Below, one piece after another: positions 37,122-48,564 of a stretch of 64,000 nucleotides of DNA. How positions within the stretch are numbered: position 1 is the stretch's first letter; each line of letters opens with the position of its first letter. A model generated the notes under the pieces. The model saw only the letters and a list, made by a program, of their open reading frames with translations. It did not search any database and had not been told where the DNA came from. Source of the stretch: Verpa conica. Its lineage: Eukaryota; Ascomycota; Pezizomycetes; Pezizales; Morchellaceae. Made by a program: the position numbers and the translations under genes. The stretch covers positions 1,364,001-1,428,000 of the forward strand of contig JAUFSD010000008.1 of NCBI GenBank assembly GCA_033030425.1, given 5' to 3'.

Positions 37122-37649
37122 ACATTTCTTTAAAAAAAAAAAAAAACCAAGCCGGGAGATATCTGAGCTCTGTGTATCCTAAAAAAAAATTACAAATTCC
37201 CATCTTATAGCCAATTTGGATATACGAGTGATATTTCATGTTTCCCATTATAACTCCACTCGGAAAATATAAAGCTGCCTTTAAAGTTTAGCCTATATCG
37301 TCTAAGATTAAAGTATCCCTTGCATGCATTTACTATACTATCGCTAGGGTAGCCATGCAGACCGCGCCCACGTGGGTACATATGGATCAATTCTCGGAAC
37401 TAGTCTGACCGACGGAAGTAACCTATGATAAACCCTATGTGATACAAAAGCAAGATCATTTTACCGAAGGCAAAAGAATTAGGATAATCTGGGATATACT
37501 AGTAACTGCATGATGCGGGTTAAGGTTAAGAACTAGGTAAAACCTTACTAAAAGGCCAGAAACTAGTTATATTTAATATGAAGCTGTAGCTACAACGCTA
37601 TATCTATATAATGTTGTAAGTCAAGCATTGTACCTAAACACCTGAAAAA

Positions 37650-37670
37650 ACAGCTAGATAAGCTAGCTGT
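37650..37670. repeat. perfect 8-bp-stem hairpin
   Basis: ACAGCTAG and CTAGCTGT flank the 5-nt loop ATAAG. It may be a small foldback or a 3'-end structure. Confidence 0.4.
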
Positions 37671-37902
37671 AATCATACGATCAAAGCTACGCTTCTCCAT
37701 ATTCCAGTCATGTCATCTAATGACTTGAGTAGCAGAACCAGTATAAGTCTAAAATATTATCTGCCGTACTTACAGATTACGGCTGTACTACGGATGCCTA
37801 TATACTCGAAGCACAATATTACTATTAGAAGTTAAACTAGAAAGGATACACTACTTATTAAGATTTCTAAATCATTGTGCGTTCACAAAATTACTAAGTG
37901 GA

Positions 37903-37977
37903 CCTAAGCCCCCCAACTCCCCATAGATAATATTAGACCCTAGCCACAGTAATATCATCTAGGGTTAGTGGGGCTAG
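37903..37977. repeat. imperfect long hairpin
   Basis: The left arm (CTAAGCCCCCCAACTCCCC, then ATAGATAATATTA) is imperfectly complementary to the right arm (TAATATCATCTAGGGTTAG, then TGGGGCTAG). This gives a foldback of about 30 bp per arm and is possibly a tiny non-autonomous element remnant. Confidence 0.4.
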
Positions 37978-38259
37978 AATCTCTTCCAATGGGCTCACTA
38001 TCATTTTTAATACATTTCGCTTAGTTATATTAAGTTTCTAACTATCAATAACATTGGAATCCAGGTCATAGGCCTCCATAGCTACACCCTAATAAGGACA
38101 TTTATATCTACTCACAACGTCTTTCCTAAAAACCAAAATCCTAAAAGTCCCAGCAGAAAAATATCTTCCATACAATAACTCCAAACTGCGTATAATATCA
38201 ACTAATGATTGAATCAATGAGTTGAAGTAGTAGCTTCACTGGCCTTGCCGCTGCCTCCC

Positions 38260-41200
38260 CTATTTCCCTAACTTTCTAATCCCTAAATGCATCCTTTTCA
38301 CCCTTAAGACAGCGTACGCAATTAATCTATATATGACTGTTGTAACTGCCAACCCCACCAGATTCAACACTGGGCTCCCTTTATCCAGCCCAAAAAGCGC
38401 CAACGCTTGCTCTCCGGTGCTAATTGGGCAAGCTCCACCAGGTAGTTTTTGTGCATCTGTACAAGTAAACACAACCCCCAACAGTGAATACGGCGCCAAA
38501 TTCTGTGTCGCATATTTCATTGGACTCAAGTAATTAAACGCCTCTAAAAAGCCAGGCATATCAATACTCATGATACCCCCCATAAACACACCGATAGATA
38601 ACACTGTGCTAGTAAGATTGACAGAGAAGCCGGTATGTGTGAAGAGAGTGTTGAAGAAGATCCCAACACTCTCACCACAGGAGGTGATGCAGAAGGCGTT
38701 GAAGGCGACTATAAAAAACAATTTAGCGGTACGGGGGAGGCCAACCGCGAGGACACTGAGAATGGAGAAGATCAAGGATGTTGTGAGCTCAAAGGGGACT
38801 TCGATAGAGAGGTAGGCGGCGAAGAATGCAGTTACACCGTAGGCGCGGTCGTCATGTTCTTTATAAAAAACATCACGTTCAAAGGGGTAGATAGGGACGT
38901 TTTGGAGCATACCGACGAAGATCACTATAAAAAATCAGTCTCCCCCCTCCTTGCTTCTCACAGTAAGGGGGGAACTTACACGGCAAAATCTCCTGGACAA
39001 AACCTAGCCGATTCTGAACTGAATAATAGTCGTTCTTAAGCGGCGCAAAGAACAACGCCAATATAATTCCCAAACCAACGACCTGCATCAACCTCGCTAT
39101 GACTTGCTGCGGTTGCCTCTTCATATTAATCAACCCCCTATGAATCAAAATTGGATAGGCAGTTCTAAAAGGTGCCTTCATCCTTTTCATCTGGCCTAAT
39201 TCTGCTGGTAAACTAATTTCCTTCGCTACAGCGCCTTCCTCTAGTGCTAGTGCTTCTGTATGTGAGAATCTGTCAATAAGTGTCTGCACCTTCGCTCGAG
39301 ACGTAGCCTCACGGGCAGCTTGCTGAAGGTCTACCGTGACAAGGTCGAGTGCGAAATCGGCAGGGTTGGTGGTAGTCGGACAGACATGCCCAAGGGATTC
39401 AAAATACGGGAGCATTTGATTACTACGGCCAGAGTAAACTACATGTCCGCCACGGGCAAGGAGGAGAACATTGCCAAATTCTTGGAACAGGTCAGAACGG
39501 CTTTGATGGATTGTCGAGATTATAGTTCTTCCTTCTTCAGCGAGACCACGGAGGACACCAAGAATTGAAGCAGCTGTGAATGCGTCGAGACCGGACGTAG
39601 GCTCATCGAGTAGAAGGATACGCGGCTCAGTAAGGATTTGTACGGCAATTGTGACACGTCTCTTCTCGCCACCAGAGATACCCTTTGCGAATTCACTGCC
39701 AATGAGGTTGTCTGCGCAGTCCTTCAATCCCATCTTGAGGATGACATCTTCAGCCCTCCGATACTTCTCGTCTTTCGACATCCAAGTCGGCAGCCTTAAT
39801 GCAGCAGCGAACTGCAGCGTCTCTCTAACAGTTAAAGAAGGAAGTAGAGCGTCATCGTCCTGTGTAACATATGAACATAATGAGCGGATAACAGCATCAG
39901 ATGGTAGGGCCCCATTAAACAGCATCTTTCCAGAAGAACGATACCGCGTTGAGATCGAGCTATGGAGTCTTCTCGACATAAGATTGAGGAGTGTACTCTT
40001 CCCACTCCCGGAAGGACCCATAATAACATTTAACTTTCCAGATTCAAATCTAGAACTAACCCCTTTTAGAATCTCTAGTTCCCTTGTACCTTTTGTCTTT
40101 CCAAACAACCCCAGCGACATCCCAGGTTTCTCAATCATTAAACTATAATTATCCAGGACGACCTCGATAGTATTAACCTGTTCTCTGCCATCACGTGTAA
40201 TATTCTCTTTACCTGCGCTGCTATCCTTCTCATCACCTTTCGGACGAGTAGATGAGACGTTAATATCGACTGGCTTAAACCTAAGAAGGAACCCAGCGGC
40301 GGTATAAAAGAAGACTGCCCAGCAGACACAGATGACGATTGGAACGGTTTTCCAATCTTCAGGGAAGGCAAGAGATTCGAGGATGAATTTTCCAGTGTAT
40401 TCGAGACATTCAGGGTTTGTCGGAGATGCGTCTATTACGGGGCACGCATAAAACGTATCCGTAAATTCATTCGATACAAGTGCACCGAACGCATACCACT
40501 AATCACAGTTAGTTTTTTTTTTTTGAAGATCTGTAGAGTATGGCTTACATTATATGAGATGTATTTACACCACCTCACATAAACCGGTATAGTATTCGCT
40601 TGAATAAAATACCCACAAGCCATACTCTGTAAAGTATATGATAGGTTCCCGATCAAGACAGCCTCCGCAAAATTCCTGCTAAATCCCACACTCATCGTGG
40701 CAAAGCTAACAGCAATATACTGTCCCACGAGGACAATCGAAAAGTATATAAAATATTGCGTCGCGTCTGCATCAAAGCCTACCATAAAATAGAAGATCGT
40801 CGAGAATAAAAATGGAACTGCTACATCCTCAGTACAAAACCTTGCAAGACGCCGACTAGTCAAGAATCCAATAACGCTAACCACACCCTCTCCACGCTCA
40901 CGGTCGAAGAGCTTGATGTCGATTTCGCTGAGACGGTAGGTTTCGAATAGTAGGATGAGATAGCCCTGGAGTGAGGCAGATATGTAGAGTGCTGCTTGAC
41001 GAGTACGGATACCAGAGAGTGAACTATTTACATCGAAGAAGATCCAACCAGCAATAATTCCCATTCCAATAGCTTCGATCCAAGACCCAGCAATACCCAT
41101 AGGATCACGGAGCGAGATCTTGACTGTGCGACGCGTTAAGACCATGATTTCCCGAATCAGACCAGGACCGGAGTGGGTTGTTGACTGGTGAGTTTCATTA

Positions 41201-42450
41201 TTGATGGTGATATCCTTGTCATCGGGAGTATCTTTTTCATCGGCCGCAGTGGTTGAGCGTGAGAGAACGCGAGATTCAAGTTCACGCCATGAGGACACAA
41301 GAGATGCCACCCGTTCTCTTGATGCCTCCTCTGCTTCTGGGGTACGATAGTCTGTCGCTGAGAGATCAATCAAGAAGTCTGCTGGGTTTACGTGCTCTGG
41401 GAATGGATAACCGAGGGACGCAAAATGTTGTAACACCCGCGACACCTTCCCAGTATATAACGGCTTTCCTTTGCTAAGTAGCACGATTCTATCGAACAAA
41501 CCCCAGATTTCAGACCGCGGCTGATGGATAGTAGTTATCACGGTTCTGCCCCTACTCGCGAGATTCTTGAGAGTTCGTACAACCTGGAAAGCACTTGTCG
41601 CATCAAGGCCTGTAGTAGGCTCGTCTAGAAAAAGTACACTGGGATTGGCAAGAAGCTGGACACCGATGGAGACTCGACGCTTTTCACCTCCTGAGCAGCC
41701 TTTGTGATCGTTATCGCCAATACGAGTATTTGCGCACTCCTTTAATCCGAGCTGGAGTATCACTTCTTCAACAACTTTAGTACGTTCCTCGGCAGAGAAA
41801 GTAGATGGTAACCGTAGTTCTGCGGAATATTGCAACGTTTCTCGAACCGTCAATGTAGGTAGTAGGACATCCTGCTGCATCACGTATGCGTAACGAACAC
41901 TGGAGAGTGGGAGAGAATTATTAAACGTTGTTATTCCAGTAGTGTGAAGATTTCCACCGGTCATGCGTTGGGACATTATATTTAGCATTGAAGTCTTGAG
42001 AACCACAGCATCACGAGTCAGTACCGAGAGCTTTCATCCTCGATCCTATCTAAAGTAACTGCAAAAACACACCTTCCCGCTACCGCTGCCCCCGACAATT
42101 GCTGTGAGCTCCCCAGATGGGAAGTCGGCGGATACATTGTCGAGAATTCTAATCTCCTCTGCTTTCTCAATCTTTTTCGACCTCCCAAAAGGACTCTTCA
42201 GCGCAGAGTGCGGGGAAACTGTGATTGCGAGGTTTCGAACCGAGACTTCTACTCGCTCGACTTCTCGGAACGATATATGACCTTCCTCTGCATCTTCTGG
42301 ATCTTTATCAGGCTCGTCTTTGAGGTCGTATTCTGGCTGATCCTTGCTGATGTCAGGAACTGGCCCTTTTTCACTCCCTAGTGTGGTGATTCTGAGATCA
42401 GCGTCTCCAGGACTCGAATCAATAATCGCTGGCTTCTCGCTAGGTTCCAT
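38260..42450 (-). CDS. full-size ABCG transporter (YOL075C-like)
   Basis: Four exons, 42450-42073, 41994-40549, 40498-38980 and 38924-38260, give 1335 aa. The order is NBD1-TMD1-NBD2-TMD2. NBD1 has Walker A GGSGSGKTS at about residue 119, signature CSGGEKRR and Walker B VLFLDEPT. The first membrane domain covers about 410-640. NBD2 has GPSGSGKST, GISGGEKRR and ILLLDEPT, and is followed by the second membrane domain. The tandem white-type arrangement and size match yeast YOL075C rather than PDR pumps, which have degenerate NBD1 motifs. Both ATP sites look intact. The first intron falls immediately after the Walker A lysine (GSGSGK|TS). Substrate unknown; relatives are linked to lipid or drug export. 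Confidence 0.92.
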
Positions 42451-43159
42451 TGATGAATTTTTAATAAAAAGAGTTGAAGATTTGAAAATGCTGGTCTCTT
42501 CTGGCTTAATGCCTCGGGTAGAGAGAGCTACTCAAAAGGGAGCTCAGAACGGGTGCCATCAAATCTAGCTCAGTCTTCCTGTTTCCACTTCATTTCCTCG
42601 CTTCCTCCGTGCCTCCTCTCCCCTGCTCTTGCTCCTGCCTCATTTGCTCCTGGTTCGACACATCGGGCAGCGCTTGCAACAGCTGCCGACAAGTTTGTAG
42701 GTTGGGCACAAGCAAGGCTCCCATGCAGAGAGGGTTGCTTGCCAAACTTGGCTCTGTGATTGGCCCATTTGCTGGAGGTGGGACAATCGAAAAAAATGGA
42801 ACAGTGTATACCTAAATGAAAGGATGGCTTGCCACGGCAAACATAGAAAGAACAGATATATATGTATTTTATTGTAGTCAGTCGCTCCAGGGAAACAATA
42901 ATATCACATATACATACACAGAGATTTCGCCCCATCATAGCAAGTTTTATTCATATCCATTATCCCCAGTCCCGCTTGTGAATTGCTGATATCAATTGGT
43001 GGAAAGTCTCACCGTATCCATTAATTGCAATGGGGGGGGGGGGGAACCGGTTGGTTCGGAGTTCGGGACCAAGCCCTTTGATCAACCGAGCCTCCTGAAA
43101 ACCACATCTTGAACTGAGGAAATAATTGTGAAAGGACCAAGGTTGGGAAATTCCGTTCA
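42451..43159. other. intergenic, ABC transporter promoter
   Basis: Upstream region of the ABC transporter. A GC-richer part (about 42590-42780) shows no convincing gene on either strand. A G13 run lies at about 43032-43044. Confidence 0.5.
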
Positions 43160-43614
43160 CCTGAGGGTGAGGAAGAGGGAGAGATAAATAAGGGAGATGG
43201 TCAAACTAAATACCTCGCCCCCCCCCGCTCCTCGACAAACTGCATACTCTGGAACTCTCCGTCCGCTTCCCTTCTCCGGTAAACCTACCATGCTCTTGGT
43301 ACGGGAGTGCCTGCGGTCACGGAACTTGCCGCTGCTGATCTCAATGAAAACCGATCCCATGCTGGTAACAGATCAAGTTCGGGGGGCAGAAACCGAAAGA
43401 GTAGCCGAGGGGTAATGGCGCGTGGGGTATTTACGCGAAGAGCTAGCTGTGTTATTGGTGATGATGGTTCAGTACGACCTTTGGATGGGCCCTGGGCGGA
43501 CAACTTACTGATATAGGAGAAAGCCTTGATCTCAGTGTCATAAACTGCACTTTGCACTGGTTGGACTAGATTGGCGAGTTTTTCTTCCATCTTGCGGGGC
43601 TTGGTATGTTTCAT
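43160..43614 (-). CDS. doubtful small gene
   Basis: The frame from ATG 43614 begins MKHTKPRKMEEKLANLVQ and reaches GTAAGT (about 43511), which could be an intron donor. A second frame nearby encodes MGSVFIEISSGKFRDRRHSR. GC content is higher than in surrounding intergenic DNA. I recognise no family and could not fix the exon structure. The alternative is simply an open frame of 109 codons ending at 43285. Confidence 0.25.
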
Positions 43615-46407
43615 CTTTGGGGAGCTGAGAGATATAGTGAGAAGATCAAGTCTGGAGGCCTAGTACAAGCGATGAAGCCTACACCCAAGGAGAAATACCG
43701 ATAACAACGAGCCTTCCCTATCCCAATTTAAACAAATGAGTCCTAGTTTAATATTATATCATAAGGGTTTGTAACTCTTCTGACTTTAACCCCGATTATA
43801 GGAAGGCTCAGCTGTAAGTGTCGCGCTGCATGCATACATGTTGTGTCGGACAGAATAGACTTTATTTCTCAGCAGCAGGTTTATACCTTTCAGATAAAGC
43901 GGGAATTATAAAAGAAAATGACAGCTAGAAAGAGCTTATGGTCAGCAGGCTTCACTCAGAAATAAGAAAGATAATCCATTGTTAGTATTTCTTCCCGGAG
44001 GTTAGACAGGCACTTATACGTAATTACCGCTCTGGAGATTCATACAAACATGTTCAAGATTCCAGCTTGACCCAACCCTAATGGGAAGTTCAGAACCGAT
44101 TCTTGGGTGGGTTGTCTAATTCTAGCCCTACGCGCCTAGGCTACTTCTTATAACCAATACTACCATCTTGAATTTAGTATACAAATGATCAGGTGGGGGC
44201 GAAGGATGTAAAAAAAATTCCACTCTGTGCTATCTGATATACTTGCACTCTTTAGTGTTTTTTTCTTCTTTTTTTCCCCTATAAATAAGGCTGGAAAAAG
44301 CCATCCTGAGTATTATTTTGGGGAGGAGGGTGGTTAGGTGCCATTCTTTAGGTTGACTAAAATAGCATCTCTGAATATACCGGTTTTGTTATCTCGTGGC
44401 ATACCAACCAATAACCATTATACAACGTCCTATGTAAGGTGAATAGAACCCGAACCCACAGCTATAGCTGCGAAACACTTTGTCAACCTATCTCTTCATC
44501 TTCTCACTTACCGTTACTCATAACTCACCGCTTATTTTCACACACCTTCTTTATCATGATTCTATCAGCTTGTGCCCTCATTTTGGCCTGTGAGTTGGTA
44601 GTTATACGGCAAGTTCCGGGCATAACGGAAAGGTCCGGCGAGATGAGTGTTTCAGACCTTGGCAAAAGGAGATCGCCGGGAAAGCTTGTGCGACAAAGCA
44701 GAATTTACATAATGCGTTTATTTTATAAGCTTTTTTTCCCGTCAATAAATATACGAGACCTTGGGCTATGGCGTTCCAAGTCCAGTTTTCGTAGTTTGGT
44801 TTTTTAAGATCGTGCGCACCATAGGCTTACTCGATCTATACTATAGATTATGGGCCTTGAAAAGTCCAATAGAGTGGCCCAGAAGAATACATGCAGTATG
44901 ATACGCCGCATATATACTGTAGTGAGTAATGAAGTTGAGAAAACCGCTACTGATATCTTATTTAGAATATTACATTTGGAATTCTGAATTATATATCTAG
45001 TATGATTCAACGTGTTTAGAGCAAGGGCTTTCACCCCTAGACAGAATTTATAGCTCGCCTAATGTGCTGACAGGAAACCTCACTTAGACAGCTAGTGTTC
45101 CAACCCCGCCTCTCGCTACAGTATTATGCAGTATTAGGACAACTTATGCATTGTACTTTTAGCTTTAAAAGCCTCTTTCTCCGTTTATTATAGGTGCATA
45201 CTCGTGGAATGGTGCTGGAAATGTTCTCTATTCCTGGGATTTAGATTAACCCTGCATAGAAAAGCAGACTACCCGTAATCATGAGACTACGAGTATAAAA
45301 CCACCTGCGTGTAGCAAGAGTAGCAAGAGTATGAAGATATCATTACCCGTCAAGCATCCCTCTGGGTGGCTAAGTTAAGGTCGCACCCGAGACACTAATA
45401 TAAACCGTGCCAACCCTGCCCCCGTTATTGAACAGTCGGGGAATAGAGCCCTATAAGAGTCATTTCATGATACCGAATCGTGTCTCCTGAGTAAGGATAG
45501 TTGCTACAGTGCTGCTATCTTAGTGCAAGGCTTTGGTACTTATTGCGGGATGTGGAGAGCTAGTGTGTATCACGGAACAGCCACAACCGGGAGATCTCCA
45601 CTTACAAAAACTCTTGGCAGTAAGTAAGCCGCTGGTGTGTAATTGATCTACTATAAGTTACATACTTTGTTTTACCTTGTCATGAGGCGTCAAGTGCGCC
45701 AAAATTTAGTTTTTATTTATTTACCGATCATGGATTTATCGACAAACACAGTGAGACTACTAGATTTATATTAATTTATAGCTATAGCTAGCTAGATAGT
45801 TGCTGGACTAACATCGTATTCTGGAAAAATGGCCATCCATAGTTTGAGTGTATTGGCCCATAAACCTCGGTGTTTACGACATTATAGGTAGTAGATATCC
45901 TTACTTACGAGAGCCAAATGATGTTTATTATGCTTTGACAAGCGGCAAATAAGTCATTTGTCTGGCTAGGTTTATTTCGATCTCTAGAGTAAATACAGAT
46001 ATTTCCGATGAACTGTATTAGCCTACGTAGGTACTAGAAACTTGTGAGCTGTATTTTCATAGTTGGACCGGTGTTAGGGTTAGGGGATATTCCGGTAACT
46101 AAGAGTTATATTATACTCATACATGCAGTTATCTGCTCGTGAAGCAAGGAATTTAAAGTTTCTTTAACACCACAAGTAACAAAAAAAGAAACAAAAAGAT
46201 AGCTAGCTCTATAGTCCATTATCTATGCAAGTGGTATCTTCCGTAAATGTTTAGGGAAAAAAGAAAGTCGTAGGTGCCAGCCCCATAATCAAAAATATAT
46301 AATTAAGCTCTTAATCTCATGCCCATAGTCTAGTATAACCTCCCAAAAAACGAACAAAGGAGAATTATCAGCGAGTGTATTCCAGAGATATTTATACTTG
46401 TTATAAC
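43615..46407. other. 2.8 kb intergenic region
   Basis: AT-rich desert. It has a short tandem (GTAGCAAGA repeated near 45311), CTAG-rich words (TAGCTATAGCTAGCTAGATAG near 45779-45798), and a two-unit telomere-like motif (TTAGGGTTAGGGG, about 46074-46086). An ORF from 44555 (MILSACALILA) has a signal-peptide-like start but nothing else to support it. Confidence 0.5.
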
Positions 46408-48564
46408 CTATACTACAGAGTCATTGTCATCTTCTTCGAGTTCGCCATCTTCGGAGCTAGCTGAATTAGGGATAATGTGGATAATGTCTTTCGTTCGTGG
46501 TCCAGTATATGTACTGCGATGAGAGTCAGAACAGAATTGTTCACAGTAACAAAGATATGGGATAAAACTTACTTTCTGGCGCCGGCCCACCACCAACTTA
46601 GAGAAAGGGCTGCCACAAATCCAGCAACACAAATAGCATAATTCATATTAACTAGCGTAATGGGTTTAATTGGCGGGAAGAACAACACGACACTAATAAA
46701 CAACACCCAAGTGATCGCGATACAATTCAGAGGTCGTCCCCACTTGCCCAACGTGAAAGGACCTTCGATGAACTTGATCTCTTTTGAGTACAGCATGCGT
46801 GCAAAGATCACGGCGATGTACGATAAGTCAAGCGCTGGGGCAGTAATGTTGAATATTGCAACTATCGTTTGTTGAGACCCAATTCCAATGAGATTCAGAC
46901 AGATGCAGCAGAATACAACGAGCCAGACTGAGTTTATTGGTGTATGGGTATATGGGTTGACTTTACTCCAGAAGCTGGATTCGACAATATAAATTAGTAC
47001 TGTGGTTCCCATGCTTTGAAATTATATGGGAGGAGGCATACCTCGAGAACGGAAATCCGCCGTCTCTAGCAAATGCGTATGCCATTCTCGTATCCGCCAG
47101 CAACGCCGAAACCCCAGTGAAGAACTGGATAAGGATTACAAAGAACCACATAACTGTTCCGCCAACTCTCCCACCAGCATTCAGAAAGATCTGAGCTGCA
47201 GGCATACCGGTAGGTGATGCAATAGTTGCATCAAGATCGCCAAGGCAGAAGCAAAACGTTACAGTCAACATCCATCCAATGGCGCCAGAAACAATCACAG
47301 CCATATTGATTGCGATTGGTCCACGGATTGCAGCATCATGGGTCTCTTCAGACATATGTGTTGTCCCATCATAGTCTGTCATGGTCCACGCCACTGATAG
47401 AAATCTACGCGAATATAAATTTATATCAGTCATTAATAACGCTTCTAGGGCCTAAGAAACAAACTCACCCGAGCAGAAACGAGAATGCCTTACTTCCCCA
47501 CCCAGAGCCATCAGTAAAGTGTGTAAAAACGTACTCGGCGCTGTGTTTGTTTGGGGTTAAGACGAGTAATGCAACGCAAATTGAGAACGAGGCAAGAACT
47601 ATTGGCAAGGTGAGAACGAATACTGTAGAGACACTGGAAAAAGACGCTTTGCTCACTATTTATTGGTGCAAACCAGATAATTATTTTATGAAGAGACTTT
47701 GTAGTTAACGAGCAAATAACGCCCATAATGCAAAGTAGCGCAATTGATAATAGTACGGTTTGCATAGCAGAACTAAGTAAACCCATAAGTCAGGAGCCAT
47801 CGCTTTAGGACGGTTTCATGGGATATGTCAAATTCACTTACGGAGAGAAAGCATATGATTCCCCATCAAATCTAGAGTTCATACTTGCACAAGCAAGCAT
47901 CATCTGAGATACCGTATATGCAACACTTGATGCTCCAGCTGTCTGCCCAATAAAATTACACCAACCAACAATCCAAGACCATATTGGAACATGTTTTTCT
48001 GGCACTACGTGTTTTGTAACGAAGTACATCCCTCCGGCTGTTGGATATGCCGATACCAATTCCGAGACTGTAGTTGGGGTAAGCCTTCTATAAAATTCGT
48101 AGATTTACAAGAGATGGCTGATCTTAGTACCTGAGCTCGCTATACACATGGCCATTATTGATCCGAAGAACCAGCACCATACAGCTGTTGCTGGACCCCC
48201 AGAAGTAATTGGAACTGTAAAGGTTGCGGGGACGGAACCTAAAACCCCCAAAATCGAGATTGCGTAGGAGACTGTTGACCATTTTGTAAACTCTCTCCGC
48301 AGTTCCTAATAGTGCAATAAATATGAGTTTACATTCTGGTTATAGCTCTAGCAAAAACTAGGTGGTGACGCTAAGCAATTGAGCCAAGCATACCTGTTTA
48401 TATCCAATACGGGTAAGCAGACGCTCGTCATCATCTTGTATGGTAGCCATAACAGCTTCCGCACTACCAGAACAAATACCCCTTTTCTCGGTGTCGACTC
48501 GGGTTACTTGTGACGAAAGCACAGTGCTTTCTTTTTCCGTATCTGTGGATATAAACGAGGGCAT
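46408..48564 (-). CDS. APC-superfamily permease (GABA/choline/amino acid type)
   Basis: Eight exons: 48564-48394, 48305-48131, 48067-47842, 47772-47657, 47598-47469, 47404-47042, 46974-46573, 46513-46408 (562 aa, all phases consistent). The N-terminus has the family hallmark DDDERLLTRIGYKQ-ELRREFTKWS. About twelve membrane spans follow, with VSELVSAYPTAGGMYFV, IWSWIVGWCNFIGQTAG, WTMTDYDGTTHMSEET, LLADTRMAYAFARDGGFPFS and a charged C-terminus (NSASSEDGELEEDDND). This is the Uga4/Hnm1-like amino-acid/choline transporter family of the plasma membrane. The exon 4-5 join uses the TAG at 47601-47599 because it restores WFAPINILASFSICVALL. The substrate could be GABA, choline, a polyamine or an amino acid. 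The start could lie at an upstream in-frame ATG (48630). Confidence 0.9.

Larger units (their letters stand above)
37122..38259. other. intergenic with small foldbacks
   Basis: Sits between GH43 (+) and the ABC transporter (-), both ending here. A poly-A run follows the GH43 stop. Two foldback structures are given separately. No gene is seen. Confidence 0.55.

Noticed and set aside
44555..44807. ORF starting MILSACALILA after a pyrimidine-rich leader
   Set aside because: Signal-peptide-like start but the rest is not protein-like and there are no recognisable exons downstream.
47623..47656. A 34-nt intron in the permease gene
   Set aside because: Too short for this genome; using the next TAG gives a 58-nt intron and restores the family sequence WFAPINILASF.
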